DNA of 64,000 nt. Origin: Magnolia sinica. Taxonomy: Eukaryota; Streptophyta; Magnoliopsida; Magnoliales; Magnoliaceae. Position numbers and translations under genes: made by a program. The stretch's first letter is position 1. The number at the start of each line of letters is the position of its first letter. Below are positions 24,900 to 38,087 of the stretch, piece after piece. The stretch lies in NCBI RefSeq assembly GCF_029962835.1, contig NC_080583.1, forward strand, positions 70,417,158-70,481,157, given 5' to 3'. The notes beneath the pieces are model-generated. The model was given only the letters and a program-made list of their open reading frames with translations, was not told the DNA's origin and searched no databases.

Positions 24900-27800
24900 C
24901 ATAACTTATAATAGAAGAGGAAGCAAGGCATCGTCATATAAAATCGAAGATAGCATACAAGATACAATATGCAATCAATCATCAAAGAGATGGGGATAGC
25001 GCTCTCGAATCTCGGCCTCTCTCTCCAAGACGCCTCATCAACGAAATGGTGACCCCACTGAACCTTCACCAAGGGAATGTCCTTGGTCCGGAGGACCTGC
25101 TCCTTCGAATCAAGGATACGAACTAGTTGTTCAATGTAAGAAGCGTCCTCACGAACCTCTTATAGCTGCCAATCGATAACAGGAACTATGTTTGACCCAC
25201 ACTTCCTCAACATATGACATGGAAGACGTTGTGGACGCTAGACAACTAAGATGGTAAGGCAAGCTGATAGGCCACAGCGCTAATGCGCTCAGTGATCTCG
25301 AAAGGTCCTATGAATCTCGGCGCAAGCTTACCCTTCACTCCAAATCGAACTACACCCTTCATGGGCGAGACCTTGAGATATACGTGGTCCCCTACATCAA
25401 ACTCCAAGGGACGACGCTGGCGATCAGCAAAACTCTTCTGCCAGCTCTGAGCTGTGCACATCCTCTCCGTGATGATATCGATAACCTCTGATGTCTGTTG
25501 TATAAGCTCAGGACCTAGGAGATGCCGCTCTCCGACCTCGGTCCAACATCTCGAAGATCTACACGGTCTGTCATACAATGCCTCAAAAGGAGCCATGCCA
25601 ATGGTCGCCTAATAGCTATTGTTGTATGCGAACTCAGCCAATCGCAGATACTCATCCTAGCTACCCCCGAAGTCAATAATGCAGGCCCGAAGCATGTCCT
25701 CAAGGATCTGATTGAACCTCTCAGTCTGGCCATCGGTCTGCGGATGATACGCGATGCTGAGCTGCAAATCAGTACCCATCACTCTCTTAAAACTCCTCCA
25801 AAACTGAGACGTGAACCTCGGGTCTCGATAAGAAACGATCGAGACTGGAACGCCATGCAGTCTCACAATCTCCTCGATGAATAACCTCGCAAGCCGGTCC
25901 CAAGGCTAAGTTGCACGAATCTCAAGAAAATGTGCCGACTTCGTCAGAGGGTCCACGACAACCCAAATGGTGTCATGACCGCACTGAGTCCTCGGCAAAC
26001 CCATAATAAAATCTGTAGATACGTGCTCCCACTTCCATGTCGGGACGCTCAACGGCTGCAATAGACCAGGGGGTCTCTGATGATCGACCTTGACATGCTG
26101 GCATGTGTCACACTTGGCCACAAAACTAGTAATCTGTCACTTCATCCCCGCCCAAAAATACTGTCTCCTCATATCACGATACATCTTCTCGAGCCAGGGT
26201 GGATAGAAAACCGCAATCGATGTGCCTCGGTCATAAGATCTCTACGTAACTCAGGAATATTCGGGACACAAAATCAGCCTCTGAAGCGAAGTCCACCATC
26301 AGAACCAATCTGCCAATCTGTCTGACTCTCAGATGTTGCCTCTACTCGGTAATCTTGTAACGACTCGTCTGTCTGCTGAGCCTCGATCACCCTTACGATA
26401 AGAGAGGGTTGAATCGATAGGCTCGATAACTGGATGATAGAAGACTGTAGACCAAACTCGAAGTCGTACTCTGTTATATCTCGAGCATACTCCACTCCTG
26501 AATCATCATGTGTGCCACCAGGCCTCGTGGCTGATGGTTGAGGGCATCCGCCACCACGTTAGCCTTGCCCGGGTGGTACTGAAGATCAAAATCATAGTCT
26601 TTCAGGAGCTCCATCCAACGCCTCTGCCTCATGTTCAACTCGGACTGAGAGAACAGATACTTCAAACTCTTGTGGTCGGAGAAGAGCTCGAACCTGACCC
26701 CATAGAGATAGTGTCTCCACACCTTCAGTGCGAAGACGACTGTTGCCAGCTCCAAATCATGCGTAGGGTAGTTCAGCTCATGAACCTTGAGCTGACAAGA
26801 CGCAAAGGCTATAGGCCTGCCGTGCTGCATTAGGACAACACCTAAACCAATACATAAGGCATCGGTAAATACAACAAATCCATCACTCCCAGTGGGAAGA
26901 GTGAGGACAGGAGTGGACGTTAGACAGTCCTTCAGCTCCATGAATGCATGCTCACATGCGTCAGACTAAACAAAATCTATACCCTTCCAAGTCAACTTGG
27001 TCAACAAGGCTGTAATATGGGAGAAGCCCTCAATGAAACACTAATAGTATCCCGCTAAACCAAGGAAACTGCAGATCTCGGACGCAATCATGGGCTGACC
27101 CCACTGACACACTGCCTCAACCTTTGAGGGGTCCACTACGACACCCTCCCTCGTCACCACCTGACCGAGAAATTTCACTTCCTCCTGCCAAAACTTATAC
27201 TTCTCCAGCTTCGCATATAGCCAGTGGGCACGGAGGGTTTGTAAAGCGATCTCCAGATGCTGCATATGCTCCTCACGGGTCCTTGAATAGATCAGAATGT
27301 CGTTGATGAATACCACAGCAAACTGATCGAGATACAGATGGAAGACCTCATTCATCAACTGCATGAAGACCGCGGGCGCATCGGTCAGTCCAAAGGACAT
27401 GACCTGAAACTCAAAATGACCGTAACACGAAAGCCGTCTTCGCGATGTCCTCCTTTCAAACCCGAATCTGATGATAACCAGAGCGCAGGTCAATCTTCGA
27501 AAAGAACTGTGTACCCTACAACTGATCAAACAAGTAATCTATCCTTAGGAGTGGGTACTTATTCTTGATTGTGACCCGGTTGAGCTCTCGGTAGTCCACG
27601 TAGAGACTCAATGAGCCATCCTTCTTCCTGACGAAGAGTACCGGTACTACCCAAGGCGAACTGCTCGGACGAATGAATCCCAACTCACGCAACTCATCCA
27701 ACTACCGCTGCAGCTCACGCAACTCCATCGGTGCCATACGGTACGAGGCCTTCGAGATAGGTGCGGTACCGGGCATAAGATCAATCTGGAATTCAATATG

Positions 27801-28330
27801 TCGGCGCGGCGGTAATCCCAGAATCTCCTGAAACATGTCAGGAAAATCACAGACTACTATCAACTGATTGATACACAAGGCAATGGGCTCCTCAACTACG
27901 TAGGACATGAGTCAAGATAATGACTCTCCTCTGGGCTCAGCAATGAACTGGAACTGTGGCAAGCCGGGTATAGAGAATGTGACAGTCCTCGCGGAACAGT
28001 CTAACATGGCGTGGTACTCGGCAAGCCAATCCATGCCTAGGATGATGTTGAAATCTGACATCGGTAACACAAATAAATCGGCGGGGAAAAAGATATCACC
28101 GACCAGAATCGGACAAGATGAACAAAAATGGCCCAATACTGTGGCGTCGATACAATCAACCCCTCGCGAGCAGACTCTGTCGGTAATCCAGTCGAATGAT
28201 AAAAATCCTCAGATATGAATGAATGCGATGCACCGGAATCAAACAGTACACGTGTGATACATGCGGAGATAGAAAGAATACCCTCAATGACTCCTTCAGA
28301 TGACTGCGGATCCTGCTGAGCCACGTAGAA
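24900..28330 (-). pseudogene. Chromovirus A pol region with chromodomain-like end, fossil
   Basis: The order from right to left is protease-like sequence (VLFDSGASHSFIS near 28,240; FNIILGMDWL near 28,040), reverse transcriptase ([18 protein letters not shown] near 27,600; VVFINDILIYSR near 27,300), RNase H ([19 protein letters not shown] near 26,850), integrase (HVSTDFIMGLPRTQ near 26,020; YHPQTDGQTERFNQ near 25,740) and a C-terminal stretch with FVDEASW near 25,040, where Tekay chromodomains lie. Motif order and content are those of plant chromoviruses. The region has several breaks. Confidence 0.88.
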
Positions 28331-28539
28331 CCTAGCCTGAGCTGGCTGGGGAGGTGCCTGTCCCCTTTGAGGTCCCTGGTGCTGCTACTGCCTCTGTGGT
28401 GGCCTATACTGCTATCTCTGCTGCTGCTGGGGCATCGGTGGCTGAGGTGGCTGCGGTCGTTGCGTGCTGGAGGTTGCTGCTGAGGTCGCTGCTGCGCTGG
28501 ATGCTGCTGTGGTGCTCTCGGTGGCTGTAGATGAGGGCG

Positions 28540-29179
28540 AGGGCACTTAGACAGGCGGTGCCCTGTCCCTCCATATCCAAAACAAGCCCCTGTAAACGGC
28601 TGCTGGGGTAGCACTAAAGGTGTTGCTGGGGTTGCTGGTGCTCTAGCAGGTGGGTGGCTCCTATACCTCTGTGGTCGTCAATGCTGCTGGGAGCTACTAG
28701 AAGGGGCCTGCTTCTTCCGATTTTGTCCTCTCCTCTAATCTCAGTCGCTTTGCGAGCTGGCCCACTCAGTCTCGTAAATCTGAGCCCTCTGCACTACTGC
28801 CTGGAAAGTCGGGAGCTCGTGCCCAATCACACGGCCTCGAAGACCGTAACGTAAGCCGTTCTCAAAATGGCGGGCCTTCCGCCCCTCATCATCAACCATA
28901 TATGGCATGAATCTTGATAACACCACAAAACGGGCTGCGTACTGTGCCATGGTCATGTCCCCCTACACCAGAGTCTCGAACTCCAGTGCTCTCTGACGTC
29001 GTATGTGGTCAGGGAAGTACTGCTCCTCGAATCGGTCAATAAAGTCATCCCATGTCCAGACATAGTCAGGTCCTGCAACGCGGGTGAAAGAGGTCCACTA
29101 ATGCTTTGCCTCACCCTGGAGAAGGAGCTAACCGGACTCGGTGCTAGGTCGTACATGACATGGTATACTAACCATGTTA
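28540..29179 (-). pseudogene. Chromovirus A gag, partial fossil
   Basis: Encodes part of gag: MTMAQYAARFVVLSRF near 28,930 and ARHFENGLRYGLRGRV near 28,850 match the gag of element B at 37,085-37,303. A CFGYGGTGHRLSKC zinc-knuckle-like stretch is near 28,570, followed by Gln/Pro-rich sequence. The N-terminal part is absent. Confidence 0.8.
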
Positions 29180-30589
29180 TGTCACGCCCCAAACTTGGAA
29201 ACCGGGCTCACAAAATTCTCGATCGCCGAATCCGGTGCCAACAGCCTCCATAGTACCCCATTCTCGGCTCCCGACACCCATACACCAGGTTCCGATCCTG
29301 GGATCCTACAAGGAGGATTTTAAACTTGATTTTGATTCGTAATGAGCATAACCAAGGCATAACCCACAAACAACAACCAAAAACTCCATCACATTTCCAT
29401 TATAATCAAAGACTTTACAAGTACAATGAGCATAAGGGAAATACAATGATGATAGACCAAAAGCTCCACAAAAGATCAGCCACGCGTCTAAGCCTCAGCG
29501 CTGCTGCGATCTAACGTCACCTGCACGCAACGGTCGTGCATAAGCTTATAGAAAGCTTAGAGGGTGGTGAAAGTGTATGCTCAAGGTGGTAATATAGTCA
29601 TGCAGTATCAGAGTAATGCGGAACATGCTGATGAATGCTAAGAATCCCATTAGCCGTACCAAGGCCATGCGGGGCAAAGAATGATGTTGGCCATACCATG
29701 GCCATGCGGTGCGAAATACAACTCAAGCATGCAAATTCTCATATAAGTCCATATATCAATACAACTCAACTCTGGAATATCACCGGGGTCTAGTACACTC
29801 CAACCAGATTGCTGCCCCATCGCGCAATAAGGTGAGCGGAAGAGACCTCACTATCCGCCTGCCAATATCGGGCTCGGCTCATCAATAGCGGACCCATTTC
29901 TCGAGTTAGTCAAACTCAGCCTAGCTTTGGCCCCTCCTCTCAGGCGGGTAAGGCCACACCCCCCTTCCAACCGACCACGACACAGTGGAAAGCACGACCT
30001 TCTAGTAATCGGCACTCGGTGCTCATGCACCCACTCGTTCTAGACGTTGGAGCAACCTCCTGGTACCATAAGGGTTTAGGGACTTTCACCCAGTGACATC
30101 TATAGCACCCCATGTAGAACAAGATTTTCGGTGTCAAATCTTGCCAACCACGATATGCCTGTGGAGGTTACGGCCCTAATGTCACTAGGGCGTATAATAA
30201 CCATGTCACAAAATGTGAAATGCATGAATCACACTATCCGAGGCATGCAGCAATCATGCGCGTATCGTGCGCTCATGTAGGGTAACACCCCTGTACGAGG
30301 CCCCTAGAACAATCTGCCCAAAGGCATATGCTATGATCAGTCATTTCTCATATCAAGCATACATATGATGCATATGATCATGAATCTTGGAACTAAACAT
30401 GTTATATGGGATAGATGATATTCATAACGAAGATGGGCCTAGACGGCCTACACATTACACGTATGGGCCCTAGGGAAAGTCATAATGCGGACATTTAACC
30501 AACACTATACTTGCAATGGGGACGTCAAACCGTCATTGCTCCCAAGGTACAGCCCGTCGTAAATATCATTACATAAATTATGTTGGGAT

Positions 30590-30970
30590 CACACATTGCA
30601 ATGGACCTTAGGTACATCCCATTGGGCCTTAAATACATCAAATAGGCCGAATCATATGGGCCTTATATTCATTAAGTGGGCCACATCAATGGGCCGCACC
30701 AATAGGCCTTATGTACATTGCAATGGGCTATAACCCGTGGGCCTTCGAGTGCATCAAATGGGCTTACTCACATGGGCCTTATATGTATCAAATGGGCCTC
30801 GCCAATTGGGCCCCATATGTACATCAAATGGGCCTCAACCCATAGGCCCCATTACATCTTAATGGGCCTCGACCCATGGGCCCCTAATGCATTAAATGGG
30901 CCTCGACCCACGGGCCTTACATATACATCAAAGTGGGCCTCAACCATGGCCCACAAGTGAACTGAAAGGT
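30590..30970. repeat. TGGGCC/TGGGCT-rich block in 3' LTR of chromovirus B
   Basis: About 20 TGGGC-type cores in 380 bases, mostly as ATGGGCCT in alternation with TACATCAA spacers. The block is in register with those at 22,200, 39,490 and 41,580. Confidence 0.65.
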
Positions 30971-30989
30971 GGGCCTCCCACCAATATTA

Positions 30990-31155
30990 TATTAACTATG
31001 ATATAATATAATATATATATATATAATACATATGCTATTATATATAATATAATATTATATATATATATATAAATAAATATACACACACGCACACACCACA
31101 CACGCACGCACACACACGCATGCACCCACCCACACACGCACGCACACACATCACA
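30990..31155. repeat. AT and AC low-complexity tract in LTR of chromovirus B
   Basis: An AT-only stretch (TATAATATAATATATAT) passes directly into CACACGCACAC repeats. The partner LTR has the same at 39,900-40,070. Confidence 0.85.
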
Positions 31156-33203
31156 GTGGGCTCCACATATCACAGTGGGCTCCACGTCCACCGTCCAGGC
31201 GGACGGTGGAAATGAAACACATACATCTATGTGGGCTCCATGTGGGGCCCACCACATTGTTTCTATGCCATCTAACCCGTTGATAAGGCCAAGTGGGCCT
31301 AGATGAAGGGTGGGAACAATTTTCACCCTGATCCAAAACTTCTGTGGACCCCAAATGGGTTTCAAAGGTGGATGTCCAATGACCATCGTTTCCTACGGTG
31401 TGGGCCACTGAGTCTTGGATCAAGCTGATTTTGGGGTGGGCCCACGTCGGGTAGTGGCCCACCCTATGAAACGGTTTAGATAGTATATAAACATCAAGGT
31501 GGGGCCCCAGCCATGGCCGTGAGAGGTGCCCAATGGTGCAACCCAAGGAGGTTGTGCGCTTATGCGATGGCATAGCCCCCCAAGCTTCTTTTTAAAAAAA
31601 TGATTTCCTGTGGTTTTTCACAGGTGGGGCCCACGTCCGATAATCCACTCCGTCCAATGGCCCTCCATGGCTCAAGACAAGCAAAACAAGCCCAATATTG
31701 GGCCTGTTTCAGTGTATAGAAGCAATAGGGGATGTTTCAATGGTAAGCCCACTATTTACCATGTTATGGCCCGCCTGAAAGTCTGATTGGTCCCATCTTT
31801 CGGCTCAACGCCTAAAACAATCTTGGGAAGGGAATGGACGGCATGGATTGAATACATGCATCAAGGTGGGGCCTACATGAGTGGACCATCCCCAAGCTTG
31901 GGAAGAAGCTGATATTGGTGTTTCTTTCCAGCAGACGTCCAGCGTCCCTGGACACTGGACTTGGCACATACGTTGAGGGTGGGCCCTGCTTAGGTGGGCC
32001 ACCAAGTTATGGGTACTACACATATAAGATGGGCCCCACTTATAAATGGTTTGGATAAAATACCTACCTCATGGTGGGGTCCATTCAAGTGGGCCACACA
32101 AACTCATTATCAAAAGAAATAAAAATAAATAAATAAAAATAAAAGAGAGAGGGATAGAGAGATAGAGGGTGAGATCCGCGTGATGGAGGGGCCCCGGCAC
32201 TATGGGCCCTCCCTTGCACTAAATCATACATCAAGTGGGTCCCATTACATGTGGATCCATGAAATCGAAATCCAACGGTGGAGATCCCTTCTCCACTAAA
32301 ATAGACGGTCTAGATGACCCTAAGCATGCAAGGAAATAAACATCATGATGGGGTCCATGGAGAATGGCCCCATCATGGAATGATCATGATGATCCAAGTG
32401 GGCCATCGGCCACATCTTAGGGTCCAAAGTGAGATCCAAACCATTGATCGGTTGGCCTCACTTGGCCCATCTTAAAAATATCAAAATCTACCCTATCAAA
32501 ACACCCACCACTTGATCTTCTTGCTCCCTTGGCTTCCTTAGCTCCTTGTGCTTCTCTTTGATGGAGGAAGATGAGAAATGGATGGTTGAGATGAGAGATG
32601 AAGGGGTAGGAAAGGTGGGCCTCACAAATGCAATTTTCTCACCATGGGAGGACTCATACGTATGGATTTTTTTTGCTTAAGGGAGAGTTGAAATGAGAGA
32701 GAGACTTGTAAGGGAGAGAGAGAGAGGGAGTGATGGAGTGATGGATGGGAGAGAGGGATGGGGGTGTAAGAGGCTTTTTGACTTTTTTGGCAAAAGTTGT
32801 AAGAGGAGTTATGGGTTGTAAGAAACTTTTTGACTTTTGGGGCTTGCTTGGGAAAGGGTGAAAGTTGATGTGTACTTGACATGATGGGATTGATGGGATT
32901 GATTGATTGATGTGACACCTCGTAGAGATTTTCTCGGAATTCGCACGCACGACGTTTCCTCGCACCGAACGCTGGCCCACAACTCTTGACCAGAGCATCG
33001 CATCAGCGCACGAGTCGCGGCATCGGAACCGCGGCGACGACGCGGTCGCTAAGGTATAAGCCCTGGGTTGAGTCGACTCAGGTTGACGGCACGAGAATTC
33101 AGGTCGCGCGCAAATACCGGTTAAGGGTCGAAGGTTGCCGGAATTCGACCGGAAAGACCGCGGAAGCCTATGGAACGGTACGGTCTAGGATACGGGGCTT
33201 ACA

Positions 33204-33216
33204 GCTCTCCCCTCCT
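33204..33216 (-). other. Polypurine tract of chromovirus B
   Basis: On the minus strand this reads AGGAGGGGAGAGC directly before the LTR start TGTAAGCC. Confidence 0.75.
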
Positions 33217-33249
33217 AATAGAAATTTCGTCCTCAAAATTTACACAATC

Positions 33250-36200
33250 ATCGCAACTAGGCAAAACTCAAGAGGGAGAAGAAATATACTCATCATCTTA
33301 TAACATCGAGATAACCTACAACATACAACACATGATCAATCATCAAAAAGATGGGGATAACTCTCTCGAATCTCATCCTCAAGCTCCAAAGAAGCCTCCT
33401 CAACAGAATGGTGACCCCAATGAACCTTCACCAACGGATGACCTTGGTCCGGAGGACTGCTCCTTCGATCAAGGATACGAGCTGCTCAATATAGGAAGCA
33501 TTCTCACGAACCTCTAACGGCCGCTAATCGATAACAGGATGATGTCCGACCCATACTTCCTCAACATAGAGACATGGAAGATGTTGTGGACGCCAAACAA
33601 CTGAGATGGTAAGGCAAGCCAATAGGCCACAGCGCCAATGCGCACAGTGATCTCAAAAGGTCCTATGAATCTCGGGGCAGCTTGCCCTTCGCTCCAAATC
33701 AAACTACGCCCTTCATGGGTGAGACCTTGAGATACACATGGTCCCCTACAGCAAACTTCAAGGACGATCAACAAAACTCTTCTGCCGGCTCTAAGTTATG
33801 TGCATCGTCTGCTTGATGATTTCGATAACCTCTGACGTCTGTTACACAAGCTCGGGACCTAGGAGACGACGCTCTCCAACCTTGGTCCAACAACTCGGTG
33901 ATCTGCATGGTCTGCCATATAGTGCCTCAAAAGGAGCCATGTCGATGGTCGCCTGATAGCTGTTATTGTATGCGAACTCAGCCAATCGCAGATGCTCATC
34001 CCAGCTACCCCCGAAATCAATCGCGCAGGCCCGAAGCATATCCTCAAGGATCTGGTTGACCCTCTCGGTCTGGCCATCGGTCTGCGGGTGGTACGCGGTG
34101 CTGAGCTGCAAATCAGAACCCATCGCTTTCTGGAAGCTCCCCCAAAATTGAGACGTGAACCTCAGGTCTCGGTCAGAAACGATCGAGACTGGAACACCAT
34201 GCAGTCTCACAATATCCTCAATGAATAATCTCGCAAGCCAGTCCAAAGGCCAAGTCACACATATCGCAATAAACTGTGTCGACTTCGTCAGACGATCCAC
34301 AACAACCCAAATGGCGTCATGACCGCGCTGAGTCCTCGGCAAGCCCATAATGAAATCTGTCGACACGTGCTCCCACTTCCACATCGGGACACTCAACGGC
34401 TGCAATAGACCAGGGGGTCTCTGATGATCGGCCTTGACACGCTGGCACGTGTCACACTCGACTACAAAACTGGTGATCTGGCGCTTCATCCCCACCCAAA
34501 AATACTGTCGCCTCATGTCATGGTACATCTTCGTCGAGTAAGGATGGATAAAAAACCGCGATCGATGTGCCTCGGTCATAAGATCTCGGCGTAACTTAGG
34601 AATATCCGGACACATAATCGGCCTCTTAAGCGAAGTCCACCATCTGTACCAATCGCCAATCTGACTGCTCCTCGGATGCTACCTCTGCTCGGTAATCCTA
34701 TAACGACTAGTCACTGTTGAGCCTCGATCACCCTTGCGACAAGAGAGGGTTGAATCGGCAGGCTCGTAACCGCACAATAGAAGACTGCAAGCCAAACTCA
34801 AAGTCATACTTTGCTATATCCTCGAGCATCCGCCACTCCCGAATCATCATATGCGCCACCGGGCCTCGTGGATGACGGGTGAGGGCATCCGCCACCACGT
34901 TCGCCTTGCCGAGTGGTAGCGGAGATCGAAATCATAGTCCTTCAGAGTTTCCATCCATCGTCGCTGCCTCAACTCAGACTATGAGAAGAGGTACTTCAAG
35001 CTCTTATGGTCGAAAAGAGCTCGAATCTAACCCCATAAAGATAGTGTCTCCACACCTTCGGTGTGAAGACAACTACACCAACTCTAAATCATGCGTGGGG
35101 TAGTTCGGCTCATGGACCTTGGTGGCGAGACGTGAAGGCTACGGCTGCCGTCTTGCATCAAGACAAAGACCCAAAGCAATATGCGAGGCATCGGTAAATA
35201 CAATAAATCCGTCACTCCCAGAGGAAAGAGTGAGGCAGGAACGGACGTCGACGGTCCTTTAACTCCGTAAATGCTCGCTCGCAGCATCGCTCCAAATAAA
35301 CTCTGTGCCCTTCCGAGTCAACCTAGTCAACGGGGCTGCGATACGAGAGAAGCCCTCAATGAAACGCCGGTAGTAACCCGCTAAACCAAGGAAACTGCAG
35401 ATCTCGGACGCGATTGTGGGTGGCCCCACCGACGCACTACCTCAACCTTCGAGGTGTCCACCTGCGACACCCTCCATCGTCACCATGTGACCGAGGAACT
35501 TCACCTCCTCTTGCCAAAACTCGCACTTCTCAAGCTTCGCATACAGGTGTGCGCGGAGGGCCTGCAACGTAACCTCCAAATGCCGCTCGTGCTCCTCACG
35601 AGTCCTCGAATAAATCGAGAATGTCGTCGATGAAGACTACAACAAACCGATCGAGATATGGACCGAAGACCTCGTTCATCAATGCATGAACACTGCTGGC
35701 GCATTGGTCAATCCGAAGGACATGACATGAAACTCGAAATGACCATAACGCATCATAAATCTGTCTTCGGAATGTCCTCCTCTCGGACCGAATCTGATGA
35801 TAACGGAACGCAAGTCAATCTTTAAAAAGAACTGAGCACCCTCAGGTGATCAAACAAATCATCGATCCTCGGGAGCGGGTACTTGTTCTTGATCGTGACC
35901 TTATTAAGCTCGCGGTAATCTATGCAAAGCCTCAACGAGCCATCCTTCTTCTTCACAAAGAGTACCGACGCTCCCCACGGTAAACTGCTCAGACGGATAA
36001 AGCCTAACTCTCACAACTCGTCCAACTGCTTCTACAGTTCCCATAACTCTAACGGTGCCATACGATACGGGGCCTTCCAAATAGGTGCGGTACCAGGCAC
36101 AAGATCAGTCTGAAACTCGGTATGCTAACGAGGTGGTAACCCCAGAATCTCCTAGAATACATCGGAAAAACCACAAACGACCGGCAACTGATCGACGCTT

Positions 36201-36600
36201 ACTACTATGGGCTCCTCTATGGCACATGACATTAAACAAGACAACGGCTCTCCTCTGGGCTTGGCAATGAACTGGAATTGCGGCAAGCCGGGTATACAGA
36301 ACGTGACTGTCCTCGCGGAGCAATCCAATATGGCGTGGTACTAGGCAAGCCAATCCATGCCCAAGATGACATCAAACTCAGACATCGGCAATGCAAACAG
36401 ATCGGCAGGCAAAAAGATATCCCCAGCTAGAATGGAGCAAGACGAGTGAAATCGGCCCAATACTACAACCTTCTCCAAGGGAGTCGATACTGATAAGCCC
36501 TCACGAGCAGACTCCAATAGCAAACCAGTCGATCGGCAAAAACTCTCGGCCACAAAGGAATGCAATGCACCAAAATCAAACAACACACGTGCAAAGACTA
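33250..36600 (-). pseudogene. Chromovirus B pol region, fossil
   Basis: Integrase is the best preserved part: a zinc-binding region with YHDMRRQYFWVGMKRQI and CDTCQRVKADHQ near 34,450-34,530, the core motif VSTDFIMGLP near 34,360, then YHPQTDGQTERVNQ near 34,080. To its right lie RNase H-like, reverse transcriptase-like and protease-like segments (FDVILGMDWLA near 36,350). Motifs match element A closely. There are several breaks. Confidence 0.87.
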
Positions 36601-37915
36601 AAAGTATACCCTCGACGACTCCTCCAGATGACTGCGGATCCTACTGAGCCACGTAGAACCTAGCCTGGGAGGTGTTTGTCCCCTACGAGCGTCTTTGCTG
36701 CTGCGAGGTCGCCGAGGTGGTCAGCTAGCGCCTCTCTGCTACGGCCTCGGAGGCTGGTGCTGCTGCTGCTGAGGTGGTCTCGGTGGTGGGGGTTTCTGTC
36801 GCTGCTGCTGGGTCTCTGCTGCTGCTGCGGCGGTGGAGGCTGCTGTGGACCTCTTTGCTTCTGCGGGGGCGGAGACACTCCCACATATGGTGTCTGCCGC
36901 ACCGCACCTAAAACAAATGCCGGTGAACCTGTCTCGGAGGTGGTGCTGGAGGTCTTCTTTGGCGCTCGGAAGGTGGGCGACTGTGCGCCTCTGCGAGGTC
37001 GACCTGCTGCGTATCACCGGAAGGAGCCCGCCTCTTCCGGTCTCTCCTCGGATCATGATCCCTCTATGAACCATCCCACTCAGCCTAAAAAATCTGGGCC
37101 TTCCGCACCACTTCCTCGAAGGTAGGAAGCTCATGCCCAATAACACGGCCTCGAAGACTGTAACGCAAGCCGCTCTCAAATCGACGGGCTCTCCGCTCCT
37201 CATCATCCACTAAGTAAGGTGCAAATCGGGACAATGCTACAAAACGAGCGGCATACTGAGCCACTGTCATATCGCCCTGCACCAAGGCCTCAAACTCCAA
37301 CACTCATTGTCGTCGGATGTGATCAGGAAAATACTGTCGGTCAAACCAATCCACAAAATCCTCCCAAGTCCATACAAAATCAGCGCCCACTGCTCGGGAG
37401 ACTGACACCCACCAGTGCTCAGCCTCACCATGAAGGAGAAATACGGCTAATCGGACTCGCCGCTCAGTCGCGCATCCCATCGTCTCAAATATCTTCTCTA
37501 CGTCGGCGCGCCATCTCTCAGCCACGGTCGGGTCTGGCTCACCCTGAAAATGCGGGGGATCGAGGCGTCGGAACTCTCGAAGGAGGGCACTCGAGCGCTC
37601 CTGCTCTGCTGTCTTTGGAGAAAGCGATCGGGGTGCCCGCCCCTGAAGTGCGGTGTCACATCTGCGGCATCTCTGTAGGTAGGAAGCACTCACAGATACG
37701 GTCGGCTCCGCACCGGTCTCTGGTGGAGGAGCTGCACCCATAGGCTGGGCAGCATGAATCCCTGGTAGAGGAGCGGCATCCTCAGGCTGGGCAGTAGGGA
37801 TCTCGGGTGGTGGAGCAGGAATCGTAGGTGGTAGTGCGGGAGCCGCAGGTGGTGGAGCCGGAGTCTCAGGTGGTGGTGCGGGAGTCGATCGGGTCACTCT
37901 CCTGCGCGCCATGTC
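36601..37915 (-). pseudogene. Chromovirus B gag, fossil
   Basis: Starts near 37,912 with MARRRVTRSTPAPPPET, followed by a Pro/Ala-rich leader, then the gag core with FRRLDPPHFQGEPDP and WRADVEKIFETMGC, then AQYAARFVALSRFAPY and a CFRCG zinc-knuckle-like piece near 36,910, and a Gln/Pro-rich tail. This order is typical of Tekay gag. It is not intact. Confidence 0.85.
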
Positions 37916-38066
37916 CTACAGGAAAGAGCGAAGGTGCCTAATCAACCTTGAAACTCTCGGAGGCACGCTCGTTAAGGGTCGGTAATAAAAGATCGCTAGG
38001 CTATCCGAACTTAGGACTTAAATCATTCATAGCAGACATGTAATGTTGTTCTTGGTTATTCCCGAG

Positions 38067-38082
38067 TTATGCTCTGATACCA
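38067..38082 (-). other. Primer binding site, tRNA-iMet type
   Basis: The minus strand reads TGGTATCAGAGCATAA, matching the complement of the initiator tRNA-Met 3' end (TGGTATCAGAGCATGG) except at the last bases. It lies five bases inside the 5' LTR of element B. Confidence 0.85.
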
Positions 38083-38087
38083 ACTTC

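Larger units (their letters stand above)
20933..29179 (-). mobile_element. Tekay/Del-type chromovirus A (main part), broken
   Basis: Minus-strand Ty3/gypsy element. From left to right on the plus strand it has a 3.9-kb LTR (20,933-24,841), a polypurine tract, a chromodomain-like end, integrase, RNase H, reverse transcriptase, protease and the C-terminal part of gag. The very long LTR and the chromodomain-like C-terminus mark the Tekay (Del) clade. The gag start, leader and primer site are missing where element B begins at 29,180. A stretch at 40,362-42,488 appears to be part of its other LTR. Broken, with many disabling changes; old, as its LTR samples differ by roughly 3 to 12 percent depending on the stretch. 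Confidence 0.85.
29180..33203 (-). repeat. 3' LTR of chromovirus B, full length
   Basis: Starts TGTCACGCCCCAAACTTGG and ends GGGGCTTACA on the plus strand, giving TG...CA ends and a length of 4,024 bases. It contains the TGGGCC-rich block, an AT/AC low-complexity tract and several GGGCCCAC-rich stretches. Confidence 0.9.

Noticed and set aside
36676-37125. Plus-strand frame of 149 residues
   Set aside because: It is the antisense shadow of the Gln/Pro-rich gag tail of element B.
38067-38082. tRNA gene
   Set aside because: Only the tRNA 3'-end complement is present; it is a primer binding site.
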